Assembly (NCBI GenBank): GCA_963737405.1
Contig: CAVTSL010000014.1
Location: forward strand, 1 to 64,000
DNA from: JACCTU01 sp963737405
GTDB lineage: Bacteria > Actinomycetota > Thermoleophilia > Gaiellales > Gaiellaceae
Length of the DNA: 64,000 nucleotides
Direction of reading: 5' to 3'
The notes beneath the pieces were generated by a model. The model saw only the letters and a list, made by a program, of their open reading frames with translations, was not told the origin of the DNA and did not search any database. Both the position numbers and the translations under genes were made by a program. This document shows, piece after piece, positions 18,741 through 27,708 of this stretch (position 1 is its first letter; every line of letters begins with the position of its first letter).

Positions 18741-18899
18741 TCACTTCGGCTCTCGGTCCCAGAACCAAAGGATCGGTAACCCGGTCCGGACAGGATCGCG
18801 GTACTTGCCGCAATCCCGACACTCGTAGTAGAGGTCTCCCGTCTGGACCTTCTGCATCCAACGATGTGACCGCAGGTAACAGCGCAGCCTCTTGGCCAT
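18741..18899 (-). CDS. 52-residue protein with CxxC motif
   Basis: A small gene (MAKRLRCYLRSHRWMQKVQT to FWDREPK) with a short zinc-binding CRDCGKYRD motif. Proteins of this shape, with MAK-L-C then H-W and a C-x-x-C-G-K tail, are common in actinobacteria as uncharacterised open reading frames. The start ATG at 18899 and TGA at 18741 give a compact gene 7 bp beyond the convergent cysteine-rich gene. It is likely to be missed by a length cut-off. Confidence 0.7.
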   Translation of the reverse strand: MAKRLRCYLRSHRWMQKVQTGDLYYECRDCGKYRDPVRTGLPILWFWDREPK

Positions 18900-18972
18900 C
18901 AGCGGCTCCTTACCAAGCCAGTCTAGATTGCTCCAGTAGTCCGCGGTCAGCCGCTTGGCTATGGGGCGCGGC

Positions 18973-19950
18973 TCAGAGCCAGCGCTTGAGGCGGAAGAAG
19001 CCGAGCATCCCGCCGATCGTCACCGCCATCACGGCGACGATCACCCAGAACGCCGCGTGCGTCTCCCAGCCGGGGAACTGCACGTTCATCCCGAAGATGC
19101 TCGCGATCAGCGTCAGCGGGAGCAGGATCACGCTGAAGACCGTCAGCACGCGCAGGACGTCGTTGTGGCGGTGCGCGATCACCGTCTCGTTCGTCTGCTC
19201 GAGCGCCTCGACGACCTCCTTGTAGTTGTCGAGCAGGTCCCAGATGCGCTCGGACGCGTCGACGAGGTCGTCGAAGTACAGCTCGAGGTTCTCGGGGAGG
19301 AAGCGCTCGACCGACCGCTCGAGCAGCCGGAGCGTCGGCCGCTGCGGCTTGATGATCTTGCGGTAGGAGATGATCTCCTGCTTGACGTTCGAGATGTCGC
19401 GCACGAGATCCTCGGAGCGCACCTCGTGGATGTCGTCCTCGATCTTGTCGAGCTTGTGCGCGATCTTGTCGAGGATCGGGAAGCAGTAGTCGAAGAGGTC
19501 GTCGAGCACCTCGTAGAGCAGGCGGCCCGAGCCCTTCGAAAAGAGCTCCTCGCGGAACTCCTCGTCCTCGGCGCACCGGTTGAAGAGCCGGTCGACCGGG
19601 AGCAGCGAGACGTTCGGCATCGTGACGAGGTAGTCGTGGCCGAGCGCGATGTCGAGCTCCGCCGCATTCAGCCGCTGCACCGCGCTGTCGTACCAGGGGA
19701 AGTGCAGGACGGTGAAGATGTAGTCCGTGTGGACGTCCACCTTCGGCCGCTGGCGCTTGGAGAGGATGTCCTCGACGTCGAGCGGGTGCCAGCCGTAGCG
19801 GTCCGCGAGCTCGAGCGCCGTCTCCGCGTCGAGCGCGGTGACGTGAAGCCAGGTGAGACCCTGCGCGCTGAGCTCAGCGACGCGTGGCCGCGCGGCGATC
19901 TCCGCGATACCGGCACGGCTGCGGCGCCTGATGCGAGGCAGGCTGGGCAT
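18973..19950 (-). CDS. corA: CorA-family magnesium/cobalt transporter
   Basis: A 325-residue divalent-cation channel. The large cytoplasmic domain ends in long helices (LYEVLDDLFDYCFPILDKIA). Two C-terminal membrane helices carry the signature GMN in IFGMNVQFPGWE, which forms the pore mouth. The C-terminal basic patch FFRLKRWL is typical. It probably takes up Mg2+. An upstream ORF on the same strand, encoding an MFS protein, reads into its 5' end only because of an indel. Confidence 0.93.
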   Translation of the reverse strand: MPSLPRIRRRSRAGIAEIAARPRVAELSAQGLTWLHVTALDAETALELADRYGWHPLDVEDILSKRQRPKVDVHTDYIFTVLHFPWYDSAVQRLNAAELDIALGHDYLVTMPNVSLLPVDRLFNRCAEDEEFREELFSKGSGRLLYEVLDDLFDYCFPILDKIAHKLDKIEDDIHEVRSEDLVRDISNVKQEIISYRKIIKPQRPTLRLLERSVERFLPENLELYFDDLVDASERIWDLLDNYKEVVEALEQTNETVIAHRHNDVLRVLTVFSVILLPLTLIASIFGMNVQFPGWETHAAFWVIVAVMAVTIGGMLGFFRLKRWL

Positions 19951-19996
19951 CGGTACTGAGCGGATCTTCCGTACGCGCGGTCATGACGCGGTGATT

Positions 19997-21305
19997 CTAC
20001 CCGCCTGCCCGTTCTCCTAGACCTGCCGGCGCCGGCTCGAGGCTCGCCATGGACGAGCCCGGGCTCGTGCTCGGCACGAGGGATCCGTCGCAGCGGCTGC
20101 GGCACGAGCCGCTCGAGCGCGAGCGCTCCCGCCGACGCTGCGACGAGGACGAGGGCGGCGAGCGGCCAGAGCGCGAACGGCGCGCGCGCGAGGATCAGGC
20201 CGCCGACCGCGGGGCCGACGGTTCCGCCCAGTCCCCACGACATCGAGTGGAGCGCGAAGTACCGGCCGCGCAGACGATCGCTACCGAGCTCGCCGACGAG
20301 CGCCTGGTGCGCCGGGCCGTGGAAGCACTCGCCGACGCCGAAGACGATCACGAAGAAGGTGACGAGGACGAACGCGGTGGTCGCCTCGAACCAGTAGCCG
20401 GTCGCGTCGATCCCGAGCCACGCGACCGCCCAGAGCAACGGCATGAGCGCGAGTGCGCGCATGCGGCGGCGTCCCTCGATCCAACGCGAGAGCGGCAGCT
20501 GCGCGACGACGATCGTGATCGTGTTGAAGAAGAAGACGACGCCGATCTGGCGCTCGTTCAGGTCTCCGTGGTCGCGGACGAACGGCGGCAGCAGGTTCAG
20601 GAGCGAGTAGCCCGCGGCGACGAAGAGGAAGTTGAGCGTCCAGAGGCCGAGGAACAGTCGGTCTCGGAGCACCTCGCGGTACGAGCCCGCCGACTCGCCT
20701 TCGCGGAGCGGCTTCGTGCCGGGGTCGTGGATGAACGCGAGCACTCCGACGTACGCGAGGAACGTCAGTCCGTCGAGGACGAAGAGGACCGTGAACGACG
20801 TCGGGTTGTCGACCGTCGCGATGAGGCCGCCGACGAGCCCGCCCAGGCCGACCCCGAGGTTCATCGTCACGCGCTGCTGCGCGAACGCCGCATGCAGCCG
20901 CTCGGGTGGAGTGAGACGCGAGATGAGCGTCGACTGGCTCGGCCAGAACGCCGCGCTCCCGATGCCCTCGATCGCGAGCAGGACGTACGCCTGCCACGGC
21001 TCGCGGACGAGCGGGAGCAGCCCGAAGCCGAACGCCTGCACGACGAGGCCGCAGGCGAGGGTGGGTCGAGCGCCCAGCCGGTCGATGATCGGTCCCATCG
21101 CGACGCCTGCTGTCAGCTGCGCCGCTGCGGAGATCGCGATCGCGATGCCGGCCGTCGCGATCCCGAACCCGCGCACGTTGTGCAGGTAGATCGCGAGGAA
21201 CGGGAAGACGATCCCGTTCCCGAACGAGTTCGCGACCCCGCCGATCTGGAGGAGCCAGACGTCGCGGGGCAGCTGCGGGTCGAGCGATCGGAGGTAGCCC
21301 CGCAC
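19997..21305 (-). CDS. MFS transporter (frameshift near C-terminus)
   Basis: Twelve-helix major facilitator of about 435 residues, starting MRGYLRSLDPQLPRDVWLLQ. The loop between helices 2 and 3 (PIIDRLGARPTL) resembles the family A-motif. As written, the frame runs 330 bp into corA. Removing one G from a GGG run near 20055 changes the end to GSSMASLEPAPAGLGERAGG and stops at 19997, 46 bp before the corA start. I therefore place the true end there. The likely role is drug or metabolite efflux; the substrate is unknown. Confidence 0.8.
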
Positions 21306-21333
21306 GGCGCGAGGCTACCTCCGTCGTACTCGG

Positions 21334-22008
21334 CTAGCGGTGAGCGTTGACGGCGCGCTCGATCAGCGCCGGGGCGTGCTGGAGCACCATCTGCGCGACG
21401 GCATTGTTGAGCTTGCCGGCGGCGACGGCCTTGTCGACCTTCGCCTTGAAGGCGTTGAAGATCGCGGTCTCGAGACCGTCGACGGACTTGTTCTTCGCGG
21501 TCGCGACCTGCGCGAGCGACTTGCCGGAGCGGAGCTCCTGCGCGAGCGCCTTGCGGTCGAGGCCGAGGTAGTCCGCCGCGACCTTCAGGAAGCCGCCGCG
21601 GACGTTCGCCTTGGCGGGGCGCGCCTTCGGCGCGTGGGTCACGAGCCGGTGGATCACAGCCGGCGCCGCGGCGACGAGCTTCTGCGCGCGGGCGTTGTCG
21701 AGCCTGCCGGCGGCGACGGCCTTCGCGACCTTCGCCTTGAAGGCGTTGAGGAGCGCCGTCTCGAGGCCGGCGGTGCTCTTGTTGCGGGCGTCGGCCACCT
21801 GCGCGAGCGACTTCCCGGAGCGGAGCTGCTGCAGGAGCGCCTTCCGGTCGAGGCCGAGGTAGGTCGCGGCCGCCTGGAGCAGCCCGCCGCGTGCCTTCAC
21901 CGCGACTGCCGCGCGCGGCTTCTCCTTCGCGCCGGAGGCAGCAAGTGCAGCGGTGCCGCCCGTGCCGAGGGCAAGGAGCGCAACGAGGACGAGAATCGTA
22001 CGACGCAT
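21334..22008 (-). CDS. Secreted protein with two ~90-residue repeats
   Basis: 224 residues. A signal peptide (MRRTILVLVALLALGTGGTA) is followed by two near-identical helical repeats, at about 44-125 and 139-220. Each contains YLGLDRKAL, then LRSGKSLAQVA, then NAFKAKV and AVAAG. The LRSGKSLAQVA module is seen in DUF2680-type secreted proteins of Gram-positives. No catalytic residues are visible. Duplication within the gene is recent, as many positions are unchanged. Function is unknown. Confidence 0.72.
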   Translation of the reverse strand: MRRTILVLVALLALGTGGTAALAASGAKEKPRAAVAVKARGGLLQAAATYLGLDRKALLQQLRSGKSLAQVADARNKSTAGLETALLNAFKAKVAKAVAAGRLDNARAQKLVAAAPAVIHRLVTHAPKARPAKANVRGGFLKVAADYLGLDRKALAQELRSGKSLAQVATAKNKSVDGLETAIFNAFKAKVDKAVAAGKLNNAVAQMVLQHAPALIERAVNAHR

Positions 22009-22092
22009 CAGGTCAAGTTCCTTTCGATCGGGACGTGCGGAGGGTAGTCCCAGTCGAGTCGGATCCGTGTCAAGAGCACGTAAAGTCGCGCG

Positions 22093-22588
22093 TCACGACG
22101 CGAGCCGAGGACAGAGATCCACCAGCTTGCCGGTGACGTTCACCGACGTCGCGTTTCCGTCCGCGTCGAGCGCCGCACTGACGCGGCCGCTCTGATGCCA
22201 GATCCCCGGTTCTCCGGTCACCGGGTGTCCGAGCCACACTCCCTGACCGGTCACCATTGCGGCTGCCGTGCCGTCCGGGTTTGCCCGGAGTTGGAACGAG
22301 CCCGCGGCGCCGACGGTGATGGACTCGTCGGTGTCGAGATTCGTCAGGGTCAGCGTGTTGCCCGGGAAGACGGCGAGCAACCTGATCGGATTGCCGAACC
22401 GATCGGTGAAGGTCGTGGTGATCTCGTTGCCCTCGATGTGTCCGAGCACCGGGAAGGAACACTGGTCGTCGATGACCCTGTCGTCCGGGGCCGGAATGAC
22501 CTCGCGGATCGGCTTGTCGGCGGTTGCGACGGGGCGCTGCCGCGAGCGCCGTGACGAGGATCGACAGAAGCAGTAGTCCGCGCCGCAT
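22093..22588 (-). CDS. Secreted hypothetical protein (frameshift in signal region)
   Basis: The product begins with a signal peptide, MRRGLLLLSILVTALAAAP. One extra C in a CCCC run shifts the frame; the mature part then reads ATADKPIREVIPAPDDRVID, a beta-rich domain of about 140 residues with CSFPVLGHIEGNEITTTFTD and a C-terminal Cys (DLCPRLAS). The cysteine pair may form a disulfide. An AGGAG site lies just before the ATG at 22588. Family unknown; similar small secreted proteins are frequent in soil actinobacteria. Confidence 0.6.
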
Positions 22589-22740
22589 GGGCACTCCTCT
22601 CCGAATGGGGCGTGCACGCGGACGCGCATGCCGGCGCGACTCCGTGCCGCAGAGACGGATGAGTCTCGTTCCGTGCTGGAGCGCGTGTCAAGGGCTCTTG
22701 CGCCCGCGGCGCCTACGAGCGAGTTCACCCACGCCGTAGC

Positions 22741-23103
22741 ATGCCCGGGGTGCTCCGGGTCGGCTCGATCGTGCTGCGCGTCGACGATCTCCAGCGTCAG
22801 GTCGAGTTCTGGGAAGCCGCACTCGGCTACGAGCGCGGCATCGAGCGCGAGGACTTCGTCCTGCTGCGCCCGCGGGATGGCAACGGTCCGAGCCTCTCGC
22901 TCGACCAAGTTCCCTCGACGGTCCAGATCCCGCCGCGCCTCCACCTGGACCTCTACACCGAAGATCAGGCCGGGGACGTGACGCGTCTCGTTGCGCTCGG
23001 CGCGAAGGAGGTCCACTGGGACAAGCGACCGCCGGACGCCGACTACGTCATCCTCGAGGACCCCGAGGGCAACCGATTCTGCGTGGTCGACATCACGCGC
23101 TAG
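22741..23103 (+). CDS. VOC-fold glyoxalase-like protein
   Basis: A 120-residue vicinal-oxygen-chelate protein with the two beta-alpha-beta-beta-beta modules: IVLRVDDLQRQVEFWEAALGYE first, then LHLDLYTEDQ and a final VILEDPEGNRFCVVD. The metal-ligand positions are present (a His in LHLDL and the late Glu in EDPEGN). The family includes glyoxalases, dioxygenases and antibiotic-binding proteins; the substrate is unknown. Confidence 0.85.
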   Translation: MPGVLRVGSIVLRVDDLQRQVEFWEAALGYERGIEREDFVLLRPRDGNGPSLSLDQVPSTVQIPPRLHLDLYTEDQAGDVTRLVALGAKEVHWDKRPPDADYVILEDPEGNRFCVVDITR

Positions 23104-23175
23104 GCGCCGGGGCGATGCGTCTCGACGGCCCGCCCGTAGACTCCGCTCGACGCGTCGGCGTGGGAGGAGACTGAC

Positions 23176-23835
23176 ATGCGGCTCGAGATCGGCAATCGCG
23201 TCCGCTGCGCCGACGGCGAGTACGGCGAGCTGGCGGACATCGTCATCGACCCGCTCGAGAAGCGCCTGACGCATCTCGTGGTCCGACCGAAGCACGGCGA
23301 CGGAGAGGCGCGGCTGGTTCCCATCCGGCTGGCGAAGGCCGGAGACGACGAGCAGCGCGAGATCGAGCTGGAGTGCACCCTGGACGAAGCGCAGGGGTTC
23401 GAGTCCGTGCACGAGGCCGCCTACCTCAGAGTCGGAGAGACCCCCGCCGAGGACCCCGACTGGGACGTCGGCGTCGAAGACTTCCTCGCGATGCCGTACT
23501 ACTCCGGTGTCTACGGAGACCCGTATCCGGGCGACCTCGGCTCCCACGTGACCGTGTACTACGACCGCGTGCCCAAGGGCGAGGTCGAGGTCCGGCGGGC
23601 GAGCGCCGTCATCTCCGTGGACGGCCATTCACTGGGCGAGGTGGACGGCTTCGTGGTCGACGCGGACGAGCACATCACGCACTTCGTCCTCGAGCGCGGC
23701 CACCTCTGGGGTCGGAAGGAGGTCACCATCCCGATCGGGGCGGTCGCCAGGGTCGAGACCGACGCGGTGCACGTCGCCCTTACGAAGGACGAGGTCGGGG
23801 CCCTCCCCGCCGTTCGCGTCGGCCGACACGGCTGA
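23176..23835 (+). CDS. PRC-barrel domain protein
   Basis: 219 residues with two PRC-barrel-like beta modules: RCADGEYGELADIVIDPLEK near the start and DGHSLGEVDGFVVDADEHIT near residue 155, each followed by a strand with H-x-V. A tyrosine-rich acidic linker joins them (FLAMPYYSGVYGDPYPGD). PRC barrels mediate protein or RNA contacts, as in RimM and photosynthetic reaction-centre H subunit. In actinobacteria such stand-alone forms are often stress-linked. An AGGAG site is at 23163-23167, close to the ATG. Confidence 0.8.
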   Translation: MRLEIGNRVRCADGEYGELADIVIDPLEKRLTHLVVRPKHGDGEARLVPIRLAKAGDDEQREIELECTLDEAQGFESVHEAAYLRVGETPAEDPDWDVGVEDFLAMPYYSGVYGDPYPGDLGSHVTVYYDRVPKGEVEVRRASAVISVDGHSLGEVDGFVVDADEHITHFVLERGHLWGRKEVTIPIGAVARVETDAVHVALTKDEVGALPAVRVGRHG

Positions 23836-23914
23836 CGCCGTCTACGGGAGCCAGTTCGGGAACGGAGTCGGTCACGGCGTCGAGGGACCGGACGCTCGCC
23901 CACGCGAGTCCGAG

Positions 23915-24130
23915 CTAGGGCAAGCGCTCCTGGTGGAACCTCTCCAGGTCCTCTTCACGCCACTTCGCCTCGTAGGCCTCCGCCTCGGCGAACTCCTGCT
24001 CCGTTCGCGCCCTTGCTCGCGCGTCTTCGCTCGCGGGATGCTCGGCGGCGATGGTTCTGCGACGCGTGGCCAGGAAGCCGACGACGACCAAGGGTACGAC
24101 GACCAGGGCGATGACGATCCACGGGATCAC
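23915..24130 (-). CDS. Small membrane protein
   Basis: 71 residues: one N-terminal transmembrane helix (MIPWIVIALVVVPLVVVGFL) followed by a charged, mostly helical cytoplasmic tail rich in Glu and Arg. It is probably anchored with the tail inside. No family recognised. Confidence 0.6.
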   Translation of the reverse strand: MIPWIVIALVVVPLVVVGFLATRRRTIAAEHPASEDARARARTEQEFAEAEAYEAKWREEDLERFHQERLP

Positions 24131-24264
24131 GCGGGCAGCGTACCCAGCTCAGGTCTGCAAGCGACATTCCCGAATCGCTCTTCTGCGGCGAGTAGCTTGC
24201 GCCCTCCGCTCGTTCGCGCGGTGGACAACACCCGGCCCGCTGAGGAGCGGTCTACGATCGCCGC

Positions 24265-24714
24265 ATGGCCGAATTCGTCCCGCGCGACTTCGACGTGCCT
24301 CACCGGCTCGAGACGCCGCAGTTCGTCCTCGAGCCGCTCGGGCCCGAACACAACGAGCAGGACTACGACGCTTGGACGTCGTCGATGGACCACATCGCCG
24401 CAACGCCCGGGTGGGGCGACGGCCGCTGGCCGCGGGAGATGACGCTGGACGAGAACCGGGCGGACCTGCAGCGCCATGCCGACGACTTCCGCAACCGATC
24501 GGGGTTCACGTACACGGTGCTCGATCCGGTGAGCCGCGACGTGATCGGGTGCGTCTACATCTACCCGCTGCGCGACGGCGACGACGACGCCCGTGCGCTC
24601 TCCTGGGTACGGGCGAGTCACGCGGAGCTCGACGTTCCCGTCTGGCGCGCCGTAAGCGACTGGCTTGCGTCCGACTGGCCGTTCGGCAGCGTCGAATACG
24701 CGCCGCGCGCGTAA
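24265..24714 (+). CDS. GNAT family N-acetyltransferase
   Basis: 149 residues. An N-terminal strand (FVLEPLGPEHNEQDYDAWTS) leads into the acetyl-CoA fold with DVIGCVYIYPLRD as the central strand and SWVRASHAELDVPVWRAVSD as the final part. The usual Q/RxxGxG/A motif is not well kept, so the protein is a divergent GNAT. Homologues are annotated as N-acetyltransferases with no known substrate. Confidence 0.65.
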   Translation: MAEFVPRDFDVPHRLETPQFVLEPLGPEHNEQDYDAWTSSMDHIAATPGWGDGRWPREMTLDENRADLQRHADDFRNRSGFTYTVLDPVSRDVIGCVYIYPLRDGDDDARALSWVRASHAELDVPVWRAVSDWLASDWPFGSVEYAPRA

Positions 24715-24731
24715 GGCACGACTCAGCCCCC

Positions 24732-25022
24732 ATGGAGTGGCAGCTGCGCATCTACGAGATCGAGGACGGCGAGCTCGACGCCTGGATCGCCGAGTGGCGC
24801 GAGCACGTCGCTCCACTGCGACGGCGACTCGGCTTCCGGATCCTCGGCCCGTGGGTCGACGGGCACACCTTCGTCTGGCTGCTCGGCTTCGAGAACGGCG
24901 AAGCGTTTGCAAGCGCCGACGCGAGCTACTACTCGTCGAGTGAGCGCCGAGCCATCGACCCCGATCCGGCGCGACACATCAAGTCGGCCACCCACCGGAT
25001 GCTGCACGACGTCCCCGAGTGA
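24732..25022 (+). CDS. NIPSNAP-like small protein
   Basis: 96 residues starting MEWQLRIYEIEDGELDAWIA. This is the typical first strand and helix of the NIPSNAP/dimeric alpha-beta barrel fold, followed by FRILGPWVDGHTFVWLLGFE. Probably a small homodimer; function unknown. It begins 15 bp after the GNAT stop, so they may be cotranscribed. Confidence 0.75.
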   Translation: MEWQLRIYEIEDGELDAWIAEWREHVAPLRRRLGFRILGPWVDGHTFVWLLGFENGEAFASADASYYSSSERRAIDPDPARHIKSATHRMLHDVPE

Positions 25023-25153
25023 TCGGCGCTAACGCCTACGCGCAAGGCCGCATTGCGTCGAGCCCTCTGTGCCGGTCGGACATACGTTCATGACTGACGC
25101 GGAAGCCGCTAACTCCCCGATCTCGCTCAGGACGGGGCCTCGTAGGCTGCGTC

Positions 25154-25402
25154 GTGAGCGGTCTCCGCGTTCACCGGAACCTGTGCGAAGTGTGTCAACC
25201 TTCGCGCGTGGGACGAGAGATCGAGGACGCCGCCCGTCCGTGCCCTATGTGCGGCGCGACGGCGTGGATTCTCCTCGACGGGATGTCGACGCTCCAGGCT
25301 TTGGAAGGCGGGCTTCAGGCGCTGGCGTTCTCATGCGATCGCTGCGGCTTCATTCGCTGGCACCGCAAAGACAAGGTCGAGCTCTTCGAGCGCGACCGCT
25401 GA
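25154..25402 (+). CDS. Small zinc-ribbon protein
   Basis: 82 residues from a GTG. Three Cys pairs (CEVC, CPMCG, CDRCG) suggest a zinc ribbon, with a helical insert between pairs two and three. There is no recognised family. It lies in a stretch of lower GC than its surroundings, so it may be acquired. Coding potential is moderate. Confidence 0.5.
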   Translation: MSGLRVHRNLCEVCQPSRVGREIEDAARPCPMCGATAWILLDGMSTLQALEGGLQALAFSCDRCGFIRWHRKDKVELFERDR

Positions 25403-25655
25403 AAGGCTCGATCGCCGCCCTGGGCGAGGATGCCTCTCAGACCACTGCTCCCGAGCTCTGCACCGGGTCTGCACCACCGGCACACTCGTCGCACTCACGG
25501 CACTGCTCGCCCGCGTAGCTGTGCGAAAGCCGCATGACCGCTGGCCGCTCGATGCCGCGATCTCTTCGGGCAGGTCATCGAGGTCAGGGTCTGCGGGTAG
25601 CTCGTCGCGGTTGTGCACGCTCATGCGGCCGATGATCGCAGCAGCGCAGGGGCGC

Positions 25656-26465
25656 TCACTTCGCGCGTGCGTAACCCGCCTTGAAGCCCTGAACGAAGTA
25701 CTCGGTGTCCTCGTCTGACGCGGTAAGTGCCGACCCTTCGCGTACGGCGGCCTCGGCAAGCTGCATCTTGTTGAACAGGCGCTCCATGTCGCCCCGAGAC
25801 GAAACCGCCTCGTGGTGCCCCTCCACATGCTGCTCCGCGCCGAACCCGAGGATCACATCGCGTAACCGGAACGCCGACTCCACGGTCAACGCGCCATCCG
25901 GCCCGGCGTACATGCAGTCGCCGAGGAAGAGAACCCGGTCGGGTTCGACGTACATCACGCTCGACTCGGCGCTGTGATCGCCTCCGACGTGGCGAACATG
26001 GACGCTCACACCGCCGAGGTCGATCTCCATCGAGTCGTGGAAGGTGATGTCGGCTGGTGCAACCTCGACCGTTCGCGGCGAGGGTAGCTCCGCCTTGACG
26101 TTCGCGACATGCTGTGCCGACGAAAGCCCAGCAACGACTCGCCGCTCCAGCCCCTCGTCGCTCCAGTCTCTGTCTGCCAACTCGATCAGCCGCTCGGCGG
26201 TTAGTGCGTGGGCGATCACGAGGCCACCCACCTCGACTCCGCCGAGGACGTGATCCCAGTCAGAGTGCGTGTAGACGACGGCGCTCGGCCGCACGCTGCT
26301 CTCCTTCAAGAGATCGTCGAGAAACGCGCGCGTGTGTGCGACGGACGATCCAGCATCGAGCATGATCGTGCGGCGGTCGCCCACAACCGCGCAGATCGAC
26401 GGCCGGTCAGGCGGCCCCGGCGGCATCCAGTAGACATGCTCAGCGATCCTCGTCAGGGCGCTCAT
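25656..26465 (-). CDS. Metallo-beta-lactamase-fold hydrolase
   Basis: 269 residues. Zinc motif THSDWDH stands in place of HxHxDH, then GGDHSAES (His), FLGDCMY (bridging Asp) and EGHHEAV (His). So the dinuclear site is complete except that the first His is replaced by Ser-Asp context. It resembles the glyoxalase II/quinoprotein-associated MBL proteins. The N-terminus MSALTRIAEHVYWMPPGPPD reads like a cytosolic enzyme. Base composition is slightly lower in GC than the neighbours, consistent with transfer. The 250 bp between it and the zinc-ribbon gene holds no gene I can support. Confidence 0.8.
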   Translation of the reverse strand: MSALTRIAEHVYWMPPGPPDRPSICAVVGDRRTIMLDAGSSVAHTRAFLDDLLKESSVRPSAVVYTHSDWDHVLGGVEVGGLVIAHALTAERLIELADRDWSDEGLERRVVAGLSSAQHVANVKAELPSPRTVEVAPADITFHDSMEIDLGGVSVHVRHVGGDHSAESSVMYVEPDRVLFLGDCMYAGPDGALTVESAFRLRDVILGFGAEQHVEGHHEAVSSRGDMERLFNKMQLAEAAVREGSALTASDEDTEYFVQGFKAGYARAK

Positions 26466-26569
26466 CGCCAGCGCCGAAGTATCTACCCGACCCGCTCGGC
26501 CGATCCGCGAGCGCCCACCGCCTGACCGATGGAGCTATGCGGGTTCCCGCGTAGCGAGGCAGCGGTTCA

Positions 26570-26642
26570 TGCGCCCGGCAGGAATCGAACCTGCGACCTC
26601 GCGCTCCGGAGGCGCGCGCTCTATCCCCTGAGCTACGGGCGC
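26570..26642 (-). tRNA. tRNA-Arg (CCG)
   Basis: A 73-nt cloverleaf read on the minus strand: acceptor GCGCCCG/CGGGCGC, D-arm TAGCTCAGGGGATAGAGC, anticodon stem CGCGC/GCGCG with loop CTCCGGA giving anticodon CCG, and T-arm GCAGGTTCGATTCCTGC. CCA is not encoded. Confidence 0.96.
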
Positions 26643-26706
26643 GGGGGACGAGCCGAGAGTGTAGCCGGGGGCTGCGCGCGGCAGCCCCCGGCAAGGAATG
26701 AGCCGG

Positions 26707-27639
26707 TCAGACCCGGTAGTGCACGTACTGCTTCTGCATCCGCTCGATCTGGTCGGGCGTGAACTCCTCGTAACAGGCGTCGTCCGAGTAGTCCATGAAG
26801 TTGTGGATCGGGTCGAGGCCCGGATCCTTCAGGCAGCTGTCCTTCCCCTCCGGGCAGCCGGACGTCGGCACCGACATCTGCGGCGTGTCCTTCACCTTGT
26901 CGCCCTGGCCCAGGCAGCCGAAGTCGAACGGATGCCAAAGCCCGAGCCAGTGTCCCGCCTCGTGCGTCGCGGTGTGGCCGAGGTTGAACTTCGGGATGAA
27001 CCCGCCCGGCACGGACCCGTAGTGGATCACGATCCCGTCGATGAACAGGAACCGCTTGGCGGTCTTCGGGAAGTACGCGAAGCCGAGGTTGCCGGCCGCG
27101 GTGCCCGTGTAGATGTTCAGCGCGTTGATGCCTCCGCGATGCAATGCCTGCTTCGCGGCGATCTCGTCCTCGAACGCGTCCATCGTGAACCACTTCGCGT
27201 TGTTCGTCCGGTCGACGCCGGCGAGCGTGAACGAGAAGCCGGTGTTCGGCCCGCCGTAGAAGCCGGCGAATGCGAGGTTGAGCACGTTCATCTGCGCGGT
27301 GATCTGCGCGTTCGTGACGTTGCCCTCGCTGCCGTTCGTGATCACGTGGAAGTAGACCGGGACCGTCGCCGTGAAGTTCGCGGGAACCTTGGGCTCCGAC
27401 CCGCCCGGGATGTCGGCGTCGGCGTAGCGGTACGGCGGCTCGCGGTTGATCGTTCCTCCGGCGGCCGTGCGCTGAATCGCACGGAGCCCGCTGAAGAGAT
27501 CGGCGCCGCCACAGTCGCCGCCCGTCGCCGTCGGCATCGCGGTTCCGCCCGAGGCGGGCGAGACGGTCGACGCAAACGCCGCGACGGCAACCACCAGCAG
27601 CGCCGCGAACGAACGCCGACGACTTCTCGTGCTCGTCAT
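26707..27639 (-). CDS. Secreted M43 (pappalysin-like) metalloprotease
   Basis: 310 residues with a Sec signal peptide (hydrophobic core FAALLVVAVAAFA). The metzincin zinc motif HEAGHWLGLWH is at 226-236 and the Met-turn at NFMDYSDDACYEEFT (Met282). Cysteines around these sites are those of M43B proteases. The prodomain is short. The enzyme probably cleaves extracellular protein. It diverges from the epimerase gene, and the ~70-bp space between them holds a dyad. Confidence 0.9.
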   Translation of the reverse strand: MTSTRSRRRSFAALLVVAVAAFASTVSPASGGTAMPTATGGDCGGADLFSGLRAIQRTAAGGTINREPPYRYADADIPGGSEPKVPANFTATVPVYFHVITNGSEGNVTNAQITAQMNVLNLAFAGFYGGPNTGFSFTLAGVDRTNNAKWFTMDAFEDEIAAKQALHRGGINALNIYTGTAAGNLGFAYFPKTAKRFLFIDGIVIHYGSVPGGFIPKFNLGHTATHEAGHWLGLWHPFDFGCLGQGDKVKDTPQMSVPTSGCPEGKDSCLKDPGLDPIHNFMDYSDDACYEEFTPDQIERMQKQYVHYRV

Positions 27640-27681
27640 GTGACCTCCCCTGTGTCGTCCCTCGATCGAGAAAACGATATG

Positions 27682-27701
27682 ACCCTATCGCTTTGTAGGG
27701 T
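27682..27701. promoter_or_regulatory. Dyad between divergent promoters
   Basis: ACCCTA, 8-nt spacer, TAGGGT, lying 7 bp before the epimerase ATG and 42 bp from the metalloprotease start. It is a candidate operator for a local repressor. Only one copy is seen, so it is weak. Confidence 0.35.
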
Positions 27702-27708
27702 TGAACCC

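Noticed and set aside
22093..23628. 511-codon reverse frame across the VOC and PRC-barrel genes
   Set aside because: Only the 22093-22588 part reads as protein; the rest is antisense shadow of two clear forward genes.
26480..26560. tRNA-like segment on the minus strand next to tRNA-Arg
   Set aside because: A D-arm-like TAGCTCCATCGGTCAGGCG is present, but no T-arm GGTTCGA or matching acceptor stem follows, so it is at most a decayed tRNA.
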